Source: a virus. From it: DNA of 38,909 nucleotides. The position numbers and the translations under genes were made by a program. The notes under the pieces are model-generated. The model was not told the origin of the DNA, searched no databases, and worked only from the letters and a program-made list of their open reading frames with translations. The stretch spans positions 1 through 38,909 of the IMG/VR virus record IMGVR_UViG_3300045257_000283; one strand, given 5' to 3'. Each line of letters begins with the position of its first letter. Within the stretch, counting starts at the first letter, position 1. This document shows positions 16,451 through 23,651 of this stretch, in pieces.

Positions 16451-19400
16451 ATGCCGTACGATCAATCTCAAGAAGATGATCTGATCAAACGCTACGGTGG
16501 CATAGTACAAGGCGCCCCCGCGCCGGCCCAGGCGACCACTCCCGCGGGCGCGTCCGATGAGGACGAGATAATCAAGCGCTACGGCGGGGCTCTGGGGCAG
16601 ATGCCTACGCTGGCTCGACCGGTATCCGTTGGAGAGTCACGCGACCCAGGAGCCGAAGCGTTTCTGGAACGAGCCCCCGGTGTTCCCCTTTACCAGATAG
16701 CGCCGGGCGGGCAGCCGATGAAGGAGCTGCCTCCCCTCGGCGGGACGCCGGGAGGGGAGGTTAAAGCCGATCATGGACGGTTCGACGCCTACAACGAGTT
16801 CGGCAAACAGATCGGATCCGGATATTCGAGCGGTATGGCCGGCATCGACCATCTGATCGCGAATATTGCCGGGCTGGCCGAGGGCTCTGCTACACTTCTC
16901 CCTCAATTCAATTTCGGTGGGGCCGGCGCGGCCGAAATCTACAAGCACATCGGAAACTGGGCGCGCGAGCGGGAGAAGACCCTACAGGAACAGGCCACGG
17001 AACTCGCAGGGGGGAATAAGTCACTGCCGGCGCAGATCACGCGCGGCGCGGTGAGTTCGCTGGCGAGCCTCCCGATTGCCGCGGCCGCCACGACGCTGGG
17101 CGGGCCGGTGGGGGGCATGGCTGCCTTAGGCGCACTCGAGACCGCGGACCAGGGAGCGGGAAACATGGTGAAGGGTGCCGTCGAGCAAGGCATTATGGGC
17201 AAATTCATTCATGTGGTGGGCCCGGCCGGTCGGCTAATTCGTGTGCCTCTGGTGATGGGTGCGGAATACGTCAAGAACGTGGCGCAAGGGGTGCCCCCGG
17301 AGACCGCACTGGCGAACGCCATGAATATGGGCTGGCTGACTGCCATCGGCGGGCCAGGTACGGTCTCCGCCAGGGAGCTGCCGGGCCATCTACGCGAAAG
17401 CTTCACGCCGCGGCTGCCGGAGATGCTGCCGGAGTCGATGCGGTTCCAAAGCAGGCTCAATCCAGTACAGCAGCAAGCCGTGGACTACCTGAAGGAACAA
17501 GGTGTGCCCTTGACTGGAGGGCAGCAGACCGGCAATCGCTTCCTGACGGCTGTAGAGGCCACGACCGCACACACGCCACTGGGCTCTCAGCGGGCCCGTG
17601 AGTTCCACGCCGGCACCGAGAGGGCACTGCGGGACCTGGCTGGAGAATTAGCCGGCAAGGTACACGGTGAGCCCGTTTCGCCATACGAAGCCGGCACAAT
17701 CGTGGGAGACACGCTGAACCAGTCCATAGCGGAGCTCGCCGGCCAGGCGAACCAGGCCTATGAGGCGGCATGGGAGCACGCCGGGAACCCGGATTACAGC
17801 AAGCGTGTCCAGATTAAAACTGAGACGAAGCCCGTGTTGGACGAGTCGGGAAAACCGACCGGTGAGACGCAGCGGGTGCCGGTATATGCGGAAGTCAACA
17901 TGCCGGTGGACGTGCGCTGGATGAAGCAGATCGCCAGGCAACAACTTCCGCGGTACGAATACCTGCCGGCCGCGGAGCGGTCACAGAGCGCAGCGTACTC
18001 GATCCTGAAGGGCATCCTCAAGGGCAATGACCACATCAGCGCGCAGCAGGCCGAGGAGGCCCTCAAGGGGCTTAAAGCCGAGGTGGGCTACGACACCAAC
18101 AAGCACCTCAGGAATGTGGCGCAGGGAACGGCGGCGCAGATGGTCTCGCGGCTGCAGAAGGCGATCGACGCCGCGGTGGGGGAGACCGGCCAGGATGCCG
18201 TGATCGGCCTGCAGGAGGGCCGGAAGCTACACGCGCAGAAGATGGACTTCGCGGATATCCAGAAGAAGCTCCGTGAAGAGCCCGTGCAGGCCTTTGGGCA
18301 ATTGACGCAGGGCCGGGACAGTGGCGTCAACTACCTGAAAGAAGTAGCGCAACGGGCGCCCGATGCGATGCCCGTTCTCGGGCGCGCCTACCTGGACAAG
18401 TTGTTCGACCGTGCCATGAACGAGGGCGGCTGGATGCGGACGGATGGCGTGTTCAAGGAGTGGGATAACCTCGGCAACGAGACCAAAGCTCTGCTATTCC
18501 CGAAGGAAGGGCAGCTCGATGCCCTGAATCGCTTTTTCCTGGCGCAGAAGATCACCTCGGAGCGGATCAACACGTCCGGCACCGCACTGGTAAAAGAGGC
18601 CCAGGACGCCGGCACCAACCTTCTCAAGTGGCTAAAGGGTAAATATGCCGGCGACATCCTCTTCAGCCCGAAGGGCATTAAGTTTCTGACGGGCATTGCA
18701 CAGAATCCGCCCCGTACGTCCCTGGAAGTAGCGCATCTGCAGGCCGAAGCGAGCAAGCTATTCGCGGCAATGGATGCGGAGAAGAAGAAGCCCCCGGAGG
18801 AACCACCGACCGGACCTCCGGCAGGGGGCACACCTCCTGCAGGCGCGCCTCCGAAAGCTCCTCCAGCGGCGCCGGCGACTGAAGCCACGCCGAAAGAGCA
18901 TTTCGAGGTACAGAAGCAGGCCATACAGAAACTCGGCAAACCGGAGGAAGCAGAGACGGCCGGCTGGCGGGACAAGCTCAACCGGGCCGCCGATGACTCG
19001 CAGGACCGTATCGACAAGTTCTGGAAGGACCAAGGCACCACGCTGAATGCCGGGCTGCCGGTGCATGTTCTCGCGGATTATTCGATCGTGGGCGCCCGCA
19101 AGATTATCGATGGGGCTGCGAAGTTCACCGACTGGTCGAAGGGCATGGTGGACACGTTCGGACAACAGGTGGAGCCGCACCTACGGAAGATCTGGAAAGA
19201 AGCCCAGCACATTGCCGGCGTATACGGGTGGGGCAAGACAGGGAAGGCAGACATGCCGCTGGGCAACCGTCTCACGGTGAAGGCCGGCCTGGTATCGGAT
19301 GACGCGCCGCCGATCGCCCAGAATCCCAGATTGCATCGCGTGCAGCAGAGCCTGGATAATCTCGACGTCTTCCACAAGCGCAATCCGAACATGTTCGCGA

Positions 19401-20752
19401 ACGATGAGAATTATATCCGCGGCATGAATGAACTCTGGCAGCCGGAGAGCGGCCGAGTCCCGATACCGCCGGACAACCTGATAGCCTACGCCAACGACGG
19501 GCCAGCCTTAGGCGACAGCATCGATGCAGCTACCAAGGGACAGCGGGACCTCGCTACGGAGGGATTAGCAGAGACGCTCGCCACCAGGAAGCTCTACGCG
19601 GACGGCAAGATGACGCCGGTCGACAGCGGACTCTATTTCGGTTGGGCGGCATTGTCCCCCCGTCAATCCCCTTACCCGCAGGAGTCCGGCTTCCTGCATG
19701 CTCTGGATTCTGGGCTCGACAGGTGGGTCAAACTGGCCGCGAAGGGAAAGTTCGATAAATCGACCCTGCCAGCATATCTGGAGTGGGCCAGCGGCGTTCT
19801 GAAGGGCACGCCGGGAGCGCAAGCCACGTCTAACCTGAATTCGTTTGGGCGCCAGTTCCTGATGAATGCCGGCAAACCCGTGGCAAACGGACCCTACAAG
19901 GGAATGCGGACCATTGATGCGCTGCATGAGATCCTCGGTGACCAGAACATGAGTTCCATCGAGGCGCGGCGCCGCTACCAGCAAATCAACAATGGACTCG
20001 GCGTAGACAACAAGGTGTTCAGCTTCATTCTGTTAGTGACCGGGCACCATGACACTTTGGTGGCAGACCGCGTCCGGATCAATGATTTCTGGAACGCGCC
20101 GGCACTGGAAGACTCAGGACTTGCATACACAACCAATAAGAAGGGCAACATGACGCCTACCCGGAATCTATATGACAACGGGTTCAACCGGTTGTGGGAT
20201 GGCGTCACGGGGCTCGGCATGTACGAAGCAGCCGAGAAGGCCCTCGCAGACCGTGTGAAGCAAGCCTACGCCGATCGCGGGATCAAGGACGGCACCCTCG
20301 GCCGGTGGCACTGGGAAACGTGGTTGTCGAAGTCAGGACAGGAGGTCTCGCACGGAAGCCTTGGCGCGATCGCGAAGAGGGCAGAGCAGGGAATCACGGG
20401 CAAACAGGCCGCGGTGGGCGAAAGCGTCCGGCAGGGCAAATACAACGATCTGTCGTATGGTGTCCGGTATGAGAGAACCCCGCAAGGGTTCCGCTACAAC
20501 TGGGAAAAGAGCGATGGTAGTACGGTACCATTGACCCGGGAACAGCACACAAAAATCCTGGATACATTGCGCCAAATGCGAGGGAAAAAGCAGGTCTCCG
20601 GCTATACTAAAGAAGAGAGAATAATCCCGCATGGCACAAAAACCAGTGAAGCCACAGAAGCCCCTTGGCACGAACTCCCCGGCATCAACCGAGAAGCCCT
20701 CGACCGACTCCTCGAAAGAGTCGCGTCCAGAAAGAGACCGGTGGGTAGATAG
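16451..20752 (+). CDS. Large internal virion / DNA ejection protein 3
   Basis: A 1433-residue protein, the largest in the genome, starting 1 nt after the preceding stop. The N-terminus carries the same peptide twice (EDDLIKRYGG at residues 8-17, EDEIIKRYGG at 37-46). Residues about 190-225 (GAVSSLASLPIAAAATTLGG, then GGMAALGAL) are a hydrophobic Ala/Gly stretch that could insert in membranes. A helical domain (about 340-740) and a Pro/Ala-rich hinge (about 775-810, EEPPTGPPAGGTPPAGAPP) follow. A second globular part has NSFGRQFLMNAGKPVANGPY and KVFSFILLVTGHHDTLVADR. No lytic transglycosylase motif was recognised, although homologous proteins often carry one. It probably acts as gp16-like ejection protein; the C-terminal half may be a separate polyvalent-protein domain. 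Confidence 0.72.
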   Translation: MPYDQSQEDDLIKRYGGIVQGAPAPAQATTPAGASDEDEIIKRYGGALGQMPTLARPVSVGESRDPGAEAFLERAPGVPLYQIAPGGQPMKELPPLGGTPGGEVKADHGRFDAYNEFGKQIGSGYSSGMAGIDHLIANIAGLAEGSATLLPQFNFGGAGAAEIYKHIGNWAREREKTLQEQATELAGGNKSLPAQITRGAVSSLASLPIAAAATTLGGPVGGMAALGALETADQGAGNMVKGAVEQGIMGKFIHVVGPAGRLIRVPLVMGAEYVKNVAQGVPPETALANAMNMGWLTAIGGPGTVSARELPGHLRESFTPRLPEMLPESMRFQSRLNPVQQQAVDYLKEQGVPLTGGQQTGNRFLTAVEATTAHTPLGSQRAREFHAGTERALRDLAGELAGKVHGEPVSPYEAGTIVGDTLNQSIAELAGQANQAYEAAWEHAGNPDYSKRVQIKTETKPVLDESGKPTGETQRVPVYAEVNMPVDVRWMKQIARQQLPRYEYLPAAERSQSAAYSILKGILKGNDHISAQQAEEALKGLKAEVGYDTNKHLRNVAQGTAAQMVSRLQKAIDAAVGETGQDAVIGLQEGRKLHAQKMDFADIQKKLREEPVQAFGQLTQGRDSGVNYLKEVAQRAPDAMPVLGRAYLDKLFDRAMNEGGWMRTDGVFKEWDNLGNETKALLFPKEGQLDALNRFFLAQKITSERINTSGTALVKEAQDAGTNLLKWLKGKYAGDILFSPKGIKFLTGIAQNPPRTSLEVAHLQAEASKLFAAMDAEKKKPPEEPPTGPPAGGTPPAGAPPKAPPAAPATEATPKEHFEVQKQAIQKLGKPEEAETAGWRDKLNRAADDSQDRIDKFWKDQGTTLNAGLPVHVLADYSIVGARKIIDGAAKFTDWSKGMVDTFGQQVEPHLRKIWKEAQHIAGVYGWGKTGKADMPLGNRLTVKAGLVSDDAPPIAQNPRLHRVQQSLDNLDVFHKRNPNMFANDENYIRGMNELWQPESGRVPIPPDNLIAYANDGPALGDSIDAATKGQRDLATEGLAETLATRKLYADGKMTPVDSGLYFGWAALSPRQSPYPQESGFLHALDSGLDRWVKLAAKGKFDKSTLPAYLEWASGVLKGTPGAQATSNLNSFGRQFLMNAGKPVANGPYKGMRTIDALHEILGDQNMSSIEARRRYQQINNGLGVDNKVFSFILLVTGHHDTLVADRVRINDFWNAPALEDSGLAYTTNKKGNMTPTRNLYDNGFNRLWDGVTGLGMYEAAEKALADRVKQAYADRGIKDGTLGRWHWETWLSKSGQEVSHGSLGAIAKRAEQGITGKQAAVGESVRQGKYNDLSYGVRYERTPQGFRYNWEKSDGSTVPLTREQHTKILDTLRQMRGKKQVSGYTKEERIIPHGTKTSEATEAPWHELPGINREALDRLLERVASRKRPVGR

Positions 20753-20789
20753 GTACAAGAATTCTGGCCCGTGGCCGATCTCGAAGTAA
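20631..20789 (+). CDS. Possible small ORF overlapping the end of the ejection gene
   Basis: An ATG at 20631 opens a 52-codon frame that runs out of frame through the last 122 nt of the large ejection gene and 37 nt beyond. The product is Lys/Pro/Ser-rich at first (MAQKPVKPQKPLGTNSP) and ends in RWVDRYKNSGPWPISK. AGAAGAGAGA lies about 9 nt upstream. The aromatic, well-mixed C-terminus lying beyond the larger gene is protein-like, but a chance frame cannot be excluded. An overlapping lysis gene of the Rz1 type is unlikely, because no lipobox cysteine exists. Confidence 0.3.
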   Translation: MAQKPVKPQKPLGTNSPASTEKPSTDSSKESRPERDRWVDRYKNSGPWPISK

Positions 20790-20829
20790 AACAACCCCTC
20801 TTTTTCTTTTCCCCCAGGACCGCAAAAAC

Positions 20830-20946
20830 TTATCCTTCCCGGTTTGAACTGATGATCAGGAAGACGTGAACAATCACCGTAAGCCCCAACCACGCCAGTC
20901 CGGCTCCCACCATCAACAGGAAACCATTGAAGATCATGTTGATCAT
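20830..20946 (-). CDS. One-helix membrane protein
   Basis: A 38-residue protein, last gene of a three-gene minus-strand operon. The start at 20946 is chosen because AGGA lies 7-8 nt upstream and because it follows the DUF29 stop by a single base; longer in-frame versions would run inside that gene. MINMIFNGFLLMVGAGLAWL and the next ten residues form one long transmembrane segment (about residues 4-32), with a short polar C-terminus (SSNREG). It could be a small toxin, a holin-like protein or an inner-membrane exclusion factor; there is no evidence to choose. Confidence 0.6.
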   Translation of the reverse strand: MINMIFNGFLLMVGAGLAWLGLTVIVHVFLIISSNREG

Positions 20947-20947
20947 C

Positions 20948-21382
20948 TCAATCCTTTTCCTCAAGTAGCGCATCGAGGTCCCAAGGGCATTCTCCTGGGA
21001 TATCCGGATCGCTGCTCCCGGTTTCTTCCCGCGCATCCCTGGCCGCCAGCAGGTAGACGCGTTGGAGATTCTCCCGTAAATGGCGGCGCAGGCTGGGCGA
21101 GTCCGCCAGATCTTCGAGAATTTCGGTGCGGGCGCTGCGTACCGATGCGTGCCAGCTCGCGTTGTCTCGTTCCGGCTGGATCTGCTGCTTGATCTTGTGC
21201 ATCATAAGCCGCTGTAGTTGCGACCGGACAGCCTTACGTTCCGCTCTACCCAAGCTCTCGATCTCCTCGGCCACATTCTCTGCGTCCACCTGGTCAAACT
21301 TCCCCGCACGAATTAGCGCCGCTGTTCGGTCGCTCCATTCGGCGAAATCTCGCTCGTAAAGGGGTTTCGTGCTGCTGCTCAT
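20948..21382 (-). CDS. DUF29 family protein
   Basis: A 144-residue protein recognised as DUF29: the N-terminal YERDFAEWSDRTAALIRAGK followed by VDAENVAEEIESLGRAERKA is the signature of this family, which is widespread in cyanobacteria and proteobacteria and known in phages. It is all-helical and of unknown biochemical function. The start MSSSTK at 21382 has GGGAAGG upstream and overlaps the preceding gene as ATGA. It is cotranscribed with a Cys-rich KGG-like protein and a one-helix membrane protein from the strong promoter at 21747-21776, outside the late and early + strand operons. This suggests expression during lysogeny. Confidence 0.85.
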   Translation of the reverse strand: MSSSTKPLYERDFAEWSDRTAALIRAGKFDQVDAENVAEEIESLGRAERKAVRSQLQRLMMHKIKQQIQPERDNASWHASVRSARTEILEDLADSPSLRRHLRENLQRVYLLAARDAREETGSSDPDIPGECPWDLDALLEEKD

Positions 21383-21711
21383 TTCTTTACCTTCCCTTTG
21401 CCCCACCGCGCCTCGGCGGCCGCTTTCGCAATTTCCTTGCGCCGTTTGGCGGTTAGCGACTTGGCACGGGCGTCCCCACCTTTGGCGCCTCCCAGCTTGC
21501 CGATTTCGGCCATCTCCCCCGGGGCAGCCGTAGCCGCCCTTCGCTTTCCTAAACTCACCGCAGCGCGGTTCTTAGCCATATCCAGGATGGTACCAACATC
21601 CTGAACAGCGGTGGGCAAGGAGGGGCTCAATCCTTCCCCTTCGCAGTTGGGGCAGCCGTACCGGCCACACCCCTCATCGAATTCATAGCCACAGAATTCG
21701 CAATTGCGCAT
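21379..21711 (-). CDS. Cys-rich zinc-ribbon protein with C-terminal KGG-like motif
   Basis: A 110-residue protein. The N-terminus holds two closely spaced cysteine pairs (CEFC at residues 4-7 and CPNC at 20-23), likely one zinc ribbon. The C-terminal third reads GKLGGAKGGDARAKSLTAKR followed by KEIAKAAAEARW, a basic helical motif common in small bacterial proteins, some of them near toxin-antitoxin or ImmA/IrrE genes (from memory, not checked). It could bind DNA or RNA. The start at 21711 has no close ribosome binding site; the strong GGAGAAGG further up fits an out-of-frame ATG at about 21725, so a short leader ORF or a coupled start is possible. It is the first gene of the minus operon. Confidence 0.72.
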   Translation of the reverse strand: MRNCEFCGYEFDEGCGRYGCPNCEGEGLSPSLPTAVQDVGTILDMAKNRAAVSLGKRRAATAAPGEMAEIGKLGGAKGGDARAKSLTAKRRKEIAKAAAEARWGKGKVKK

Positions 21712-21746
21712 GCTTTCATCATCGCTTTACCTTCTCCATGTTTAAA

Positions 21747-21776
21747 ATTATAGCTTGCATTATCACCGCTGGTCAA
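21747..21776 (-). promoter_or_regulatory. Near-consensus sigma70 promoter for the minus operon
   Basis: On the minus strand TTGACC (21776-21771) is followed after 18 bp by a perfect TATAAT (21752-21747). Transcription would start near 21740 and read the zinc-ribbon, DUF29 and membrane-protein genes. It overlaps the divergent + strand promoter and shares the GCTTG-N16-CAAGC inverted repeat with it. Confidence 0.85.
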
Positions 21777-21793
21777 GCATACTAATAAGTATG
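21755..21793 (+). promoter_or_regulatory. Divergent early promoter with operator-like palindrome over the start codon
   Basis: TTGCAT (21755-21760), a 17-bp spacer and CATACT (21778-21783) make a moderate sigma70 promoter. Initiation would fall at about 21790, essentially on the ATG at 21791, so the transcript may be leaderless; no Shine-Dalgarno precedes the ATG. The -10 and start codon lie inside a perfect palindrome, CATACT-AATA-AGTATG (21778-21793), suited to a dimeric repressor. A repressor here could switch both divergent promoters. Confidence 0.55.
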
Positions 21794-21994
21794 AAGAACG
21801 AAGCGTACGACAAAGCGGTAAACGAGCTCAAGGAAGTCGCGGCAGGGACCCGTGGTTGGGTTTCTTTAACGAAGGCTAGCCGGCAATGTGGCGAGCGCAA
21901 AGAGATGCTCGCGGTGGTCGCGAAGGCCCTCGGTCTGGTGGTAACCAATCACGGGGCGCACGGGATGTGCGCCCGCCGGGAGGTGGCCCGATGA
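21791..21994 (+). CDS. Small early protein, first gene of + strand operon
   Basis: A 67-residue protein (MKNEAYDKAVNELKEVAAGT). The ATG at 21791 is chosen over an upstream in-frame ATG at 21755, which lies inside the promoter. The middle (WVSLTKASRQCGERKEMLAV, then VAKALGLVVTNHG) looks like a small helical DNA-binding unit, but no family is recognised. There is no ribosome binding site, in line with a leaderless transcript. The stop overlaps the next start (ATGA). Confidence 0.65.
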   Translation: MKNEAYDKAVNELKEVAAGTRGWVSLTKASRQCGERKEMLAVVAKALGLVVTNHGAHGMCARREVAR

Positions 21995-22152
21995 ACAACA
22001 ACGACACGGTCCGCTGGATCAAAGCCACCCTGGCGAACGACGAATATTCGACTGACGCAGAGCTCTTCGATCATTTCACCGCGCAGGGTGTAGATCCTGC
22101 AGAGGCGCAGGCCTGGATCGCCCGCCGCGAAGAATTCCTGGGGGCCTTCTAA
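21991..22152 (+). CDS. Small acidic hypothetical protein
   Basis: A 53-residue, acidic, all-helical protein (MNNNDTVRWIKATLANDEYS, ending REEFLGAF) with a strong GGGAGG ribosome binding site. Both ends overlap neighbours by 4 nt and 1 nt, showing tight coupling. The pattern TDAELFDHFTAQGVDPAEAQ suggests a helix-turn-helix-sized bundle. Function is unknown. Confidence 0.7.
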   Translation: MNNNDTVRWIKATLANDEYSTDAELFDHFTAQGVDPAEAQAWIARREEFLGAF

Positions 22153-22529
22153 TGAACTGGAAAACGTACGCTCGACAGATCTCCCCGAAAGAGCTTAAAT
22201 CGCTGGGCTGGGAACCCTCCGGACAGCGCAGATGCTACCAGCACAAGGCCGGCTGGACTCTCGAACACTGCGGACACCCGACGGCTCTGTATCCCTACCT
22301 GCTGCGCGACGCGGCCGGCAATGTGTACCTCACGGGCGCCGCGGTCTCTGGGCGTGCTGACTTCGGTACCGCGTGGCCCACCGTGGCCTCCGCGGTTGAC
22401 TTTGTCGCGACGCAGGTCCCGGAGGCCTCCTGCGCCTCCTGCGGCATGACCCAGCAATCCGTGCGCGCCTCCAACGCGAGCAATAACTACCGAAGCTCTG
22501 ATCCAATCTGCTGCGAGGTGAACCTGTGA
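22152..22529 (+). CDS. Hypothetical protein with C-terminal Cys pair
   Basis: A 125-residue protein of the early operon. It starts at an AATG overlap with the previous TAA. The sequence is well mixed with many aromatic residues (KTYARQISPKELKSLGWEPS, HCGHPTALYPYLLRDAAGN), as in conserved phage early proteins. CASC near residue 92 and a terminal CC pair could bind metal. No family is recognised. Confidence 0.7.
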   Translation: MNWKTYARQISPKELKSLGWEPSGQRRCYQHKAGWTLEHCGHPTALYPYLLRDAAGNVYLTGAAVSGRADFGTAWPTVASAVDFVATQVPEASCASCGMTQQSVRASNASNNYRSSDPICCEVNL

Positions 22530-22753
22530 GGCGCCCACGTGCCCGCTTCGTCGACCTCTCCCGGGTAATCATCGGCGCCACCCAGAAGCCCTCCCAGACC
22601 GGGCGAGCGGTGCCGGCAGTACGCGTCCCCCTCAAGACCAAGCACCGCGGCCAGTGCCACATCTGCGGCGGCGCCCGGGTCATCGAATCGGCCGTACCGG
22701 GCGTCACGCATCTCTGTCCGATTTGCACGGGGTACCAGTCATGCGGTCTTTAA
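22526..22753 (+). CDS. Small zinc-ribbon protein
   Basis: A 75-residue protein starting with GTG in a GTGA overlap. Its C-terminal half contains CHIC (residues 44-47) and CPIC (64-67) separated by 16 residues, a classic four-cysteine zinc ribbon. The N-terminus is basic (RRPRARFVDLSRVI). It probably binds nucleic acid or a partner protein. Its own end overlaps the HNH gene start by 13 nt. Confidence 0.7.
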   Translation: MRRPRARFVDLSRVIIGATQKPSQTGRAVPAVRVPLKTKHRGQCHICGGARVIESAVPGVTHLCPICTGYQSCGL

Positions 22754-23109
22754 CCAGCTACCTGATGTACGCGGTGCACGGTAAGAAGGCCCCACGCCGG
22801 GCGCCGCGGCGCCGCACCGGCCGCGGACCGGTCCGCGATCGCAAGTACCTCTCCTGGATCCGCACGCTTCCCTGTGCAGCCTGCGGAACCACCCACGAAG
22901 TGCAGGCAGCCCACACGGGTTCCGATGGCGGAATGCGCCAGAAGGCCAGCGACACCACTTGCGTACCACTCTGCCACGATTGCCATCAGGCGGCGCCGGT
23001 CTCCTACCACCGCGATCGCGCCGGCCTCGGCATCGACTTCACGGCACTGGTGGAGCGCTTGAACGAGGTGTACTCTGGCATGGCGGAGTACGCGAGGGGG
23101 CAGGAATGA
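22741..23109 (+). CDS. HNH-type nuclease, DUF968/Ref-like
   Basis: A 122-residue protein. The ATG at 22741 inside the end of the previous gene is chosen, as longer in-frame starts are antisense-like in composition. After a basic N-terminus (APRRRTGRGPVRDRK) come C45-A-A-C48, the AAH at 56-58, a GMRQKASDTTCVPLC segment with C78-H-D-C81-H82, and a helical C-terminus. This Cys4/His layout (CxxC ... AH ... G.....SD...PLC..CH) is that of the DUF968/Ref recombination-associated HNH nucleases of lambdoid phages. It probably nicks or processes DNA in phage recombination. It lies in the first, divergently transcribed early operon. Confidence 0.8.
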   Translation: MRSLTSYLMYAVHGKKAPRRAPRRRTGRGPVRDRKYLSWIRTLPCAACGTTHEVQAAHTGSDGGMRQKASDTTCVPLCHDCHQAAPVSYHRDRAGLGIDFTALVERLNEVYSGMAEYARGQE

Positions 23110-23201
23110 GGGCGTACGTGCGCGCCATCGCCGGCGGCTGGCCCGGTCTCCTGCTCTTCCTCCTGGTGATGTGGGTGGCGTGGACGCTGGGCGATCGATG
23201 A
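23106..23201 (+). CDS. Tiny membrane protein (31 aa)
   Basis: An ATGA overlap with the HNH gene opens a 31-residue frame: a basic N-terminus (MRAYVRAIAGG), one hydrophobic helix (PGLLLFLLVMWVAWTLG) and a terminal DR. This is a one-helix inner-membrane protein with N-in charge. It overlaps a second small membrane gene, so the pair may work together. Holin-like or single-gene-lysis roles are conceivable in a genome with no recognised lysis gene. Confidence 0.6.
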   Translation: MRAYVRAIAGGWPGLLLFLLVMWVAWTLGDR

Positions 23202-23335
23202 CAGAGAATAGGGAGATGCTCAAGCAGAGCTCGTGGACGCCGTACCGCGAGGTACTCCGGTACCGGCGTCTGCTCATGCTATCGATGGCATTAAACCTGA
23301 TCCTCGCGGCGGCTCTGGTGCGATGCCTGCGGTGA
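23198..23335 (+). CDS. Tiny membrane protein (45 aa)
   Basis: A 45-residue frame begins in an ATGA overlap. The N-terminal half is polar and basic (MTENREMLKQSSWTPYREVL, then RYRR), followed by a hydrophobic helix (LLMLSMALNLILAAALV) and RCLR. It is a type II-like bitopic protein. With the preceding 31-residue protein it forms a coupled pair of one-helix membrane proteins; function unknown. Confidence 0.6.
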   Translation: MTENREMLKQSSWTPYREVLRYRRLLMLSMALNLILAAALVRCLR

Positions 23336-23640
23336 ATGAATCCAACGCGGCACTTCGCCGGCGCATGTTCGACCCTTTACAGGGGCCGGACCGCGACACG
23401 TTACGCGAAGTGCTTAAGCGTGGCTTGAAATTGCAAATTCCACTCTATAACGCCAACCTTGTGGCAATGATTGCGAAGCAGTTAGTAGGACTGGGAGCGA
23501 AGCCGGGAGCAGCTGACGAGGATCGAACGATAGGCCGGAGGGCATACCAGCTTCGGCAGGAGATTATCGCAGCGCAGGTCGAGCACACACTGGCTCAAGA
23601 TCCGCTAGATCGCCTAATCTCGCATATTTTGCGTCGGTAA
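23323..23640 (+). CDS. Hypothetical helical protein, last gene of early operon
   Basis: A protein of about 105 residues. The ATG at 23323 overlaps the previous gene by 13 nt; a GTG at 23332 in a GTGA overlap is an equally reasonable start. The protein is charged and helical (RDTLREVLKRGLKLQIPLYN, then a Gln/Ala-rich C-terminal helix ending RLISHILRR). Slightly richer in A/T than the neighbours. It converges on the integrase gene with an 11-nt gap and no evident terminator. No family recognised. Confidence 0.65.
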   Translation: MPAVNESNAALRRRMFDPLQGPDRDTLREVLKRGLKLQIPLYNANLVAMIAKQLVGLGAKPGAADEDRTIGRRAYQLRQEIIAAQVEHTLAQDPLDRLISHILRR

Positions 23641-23651
23641 CCGGTTCGCTT

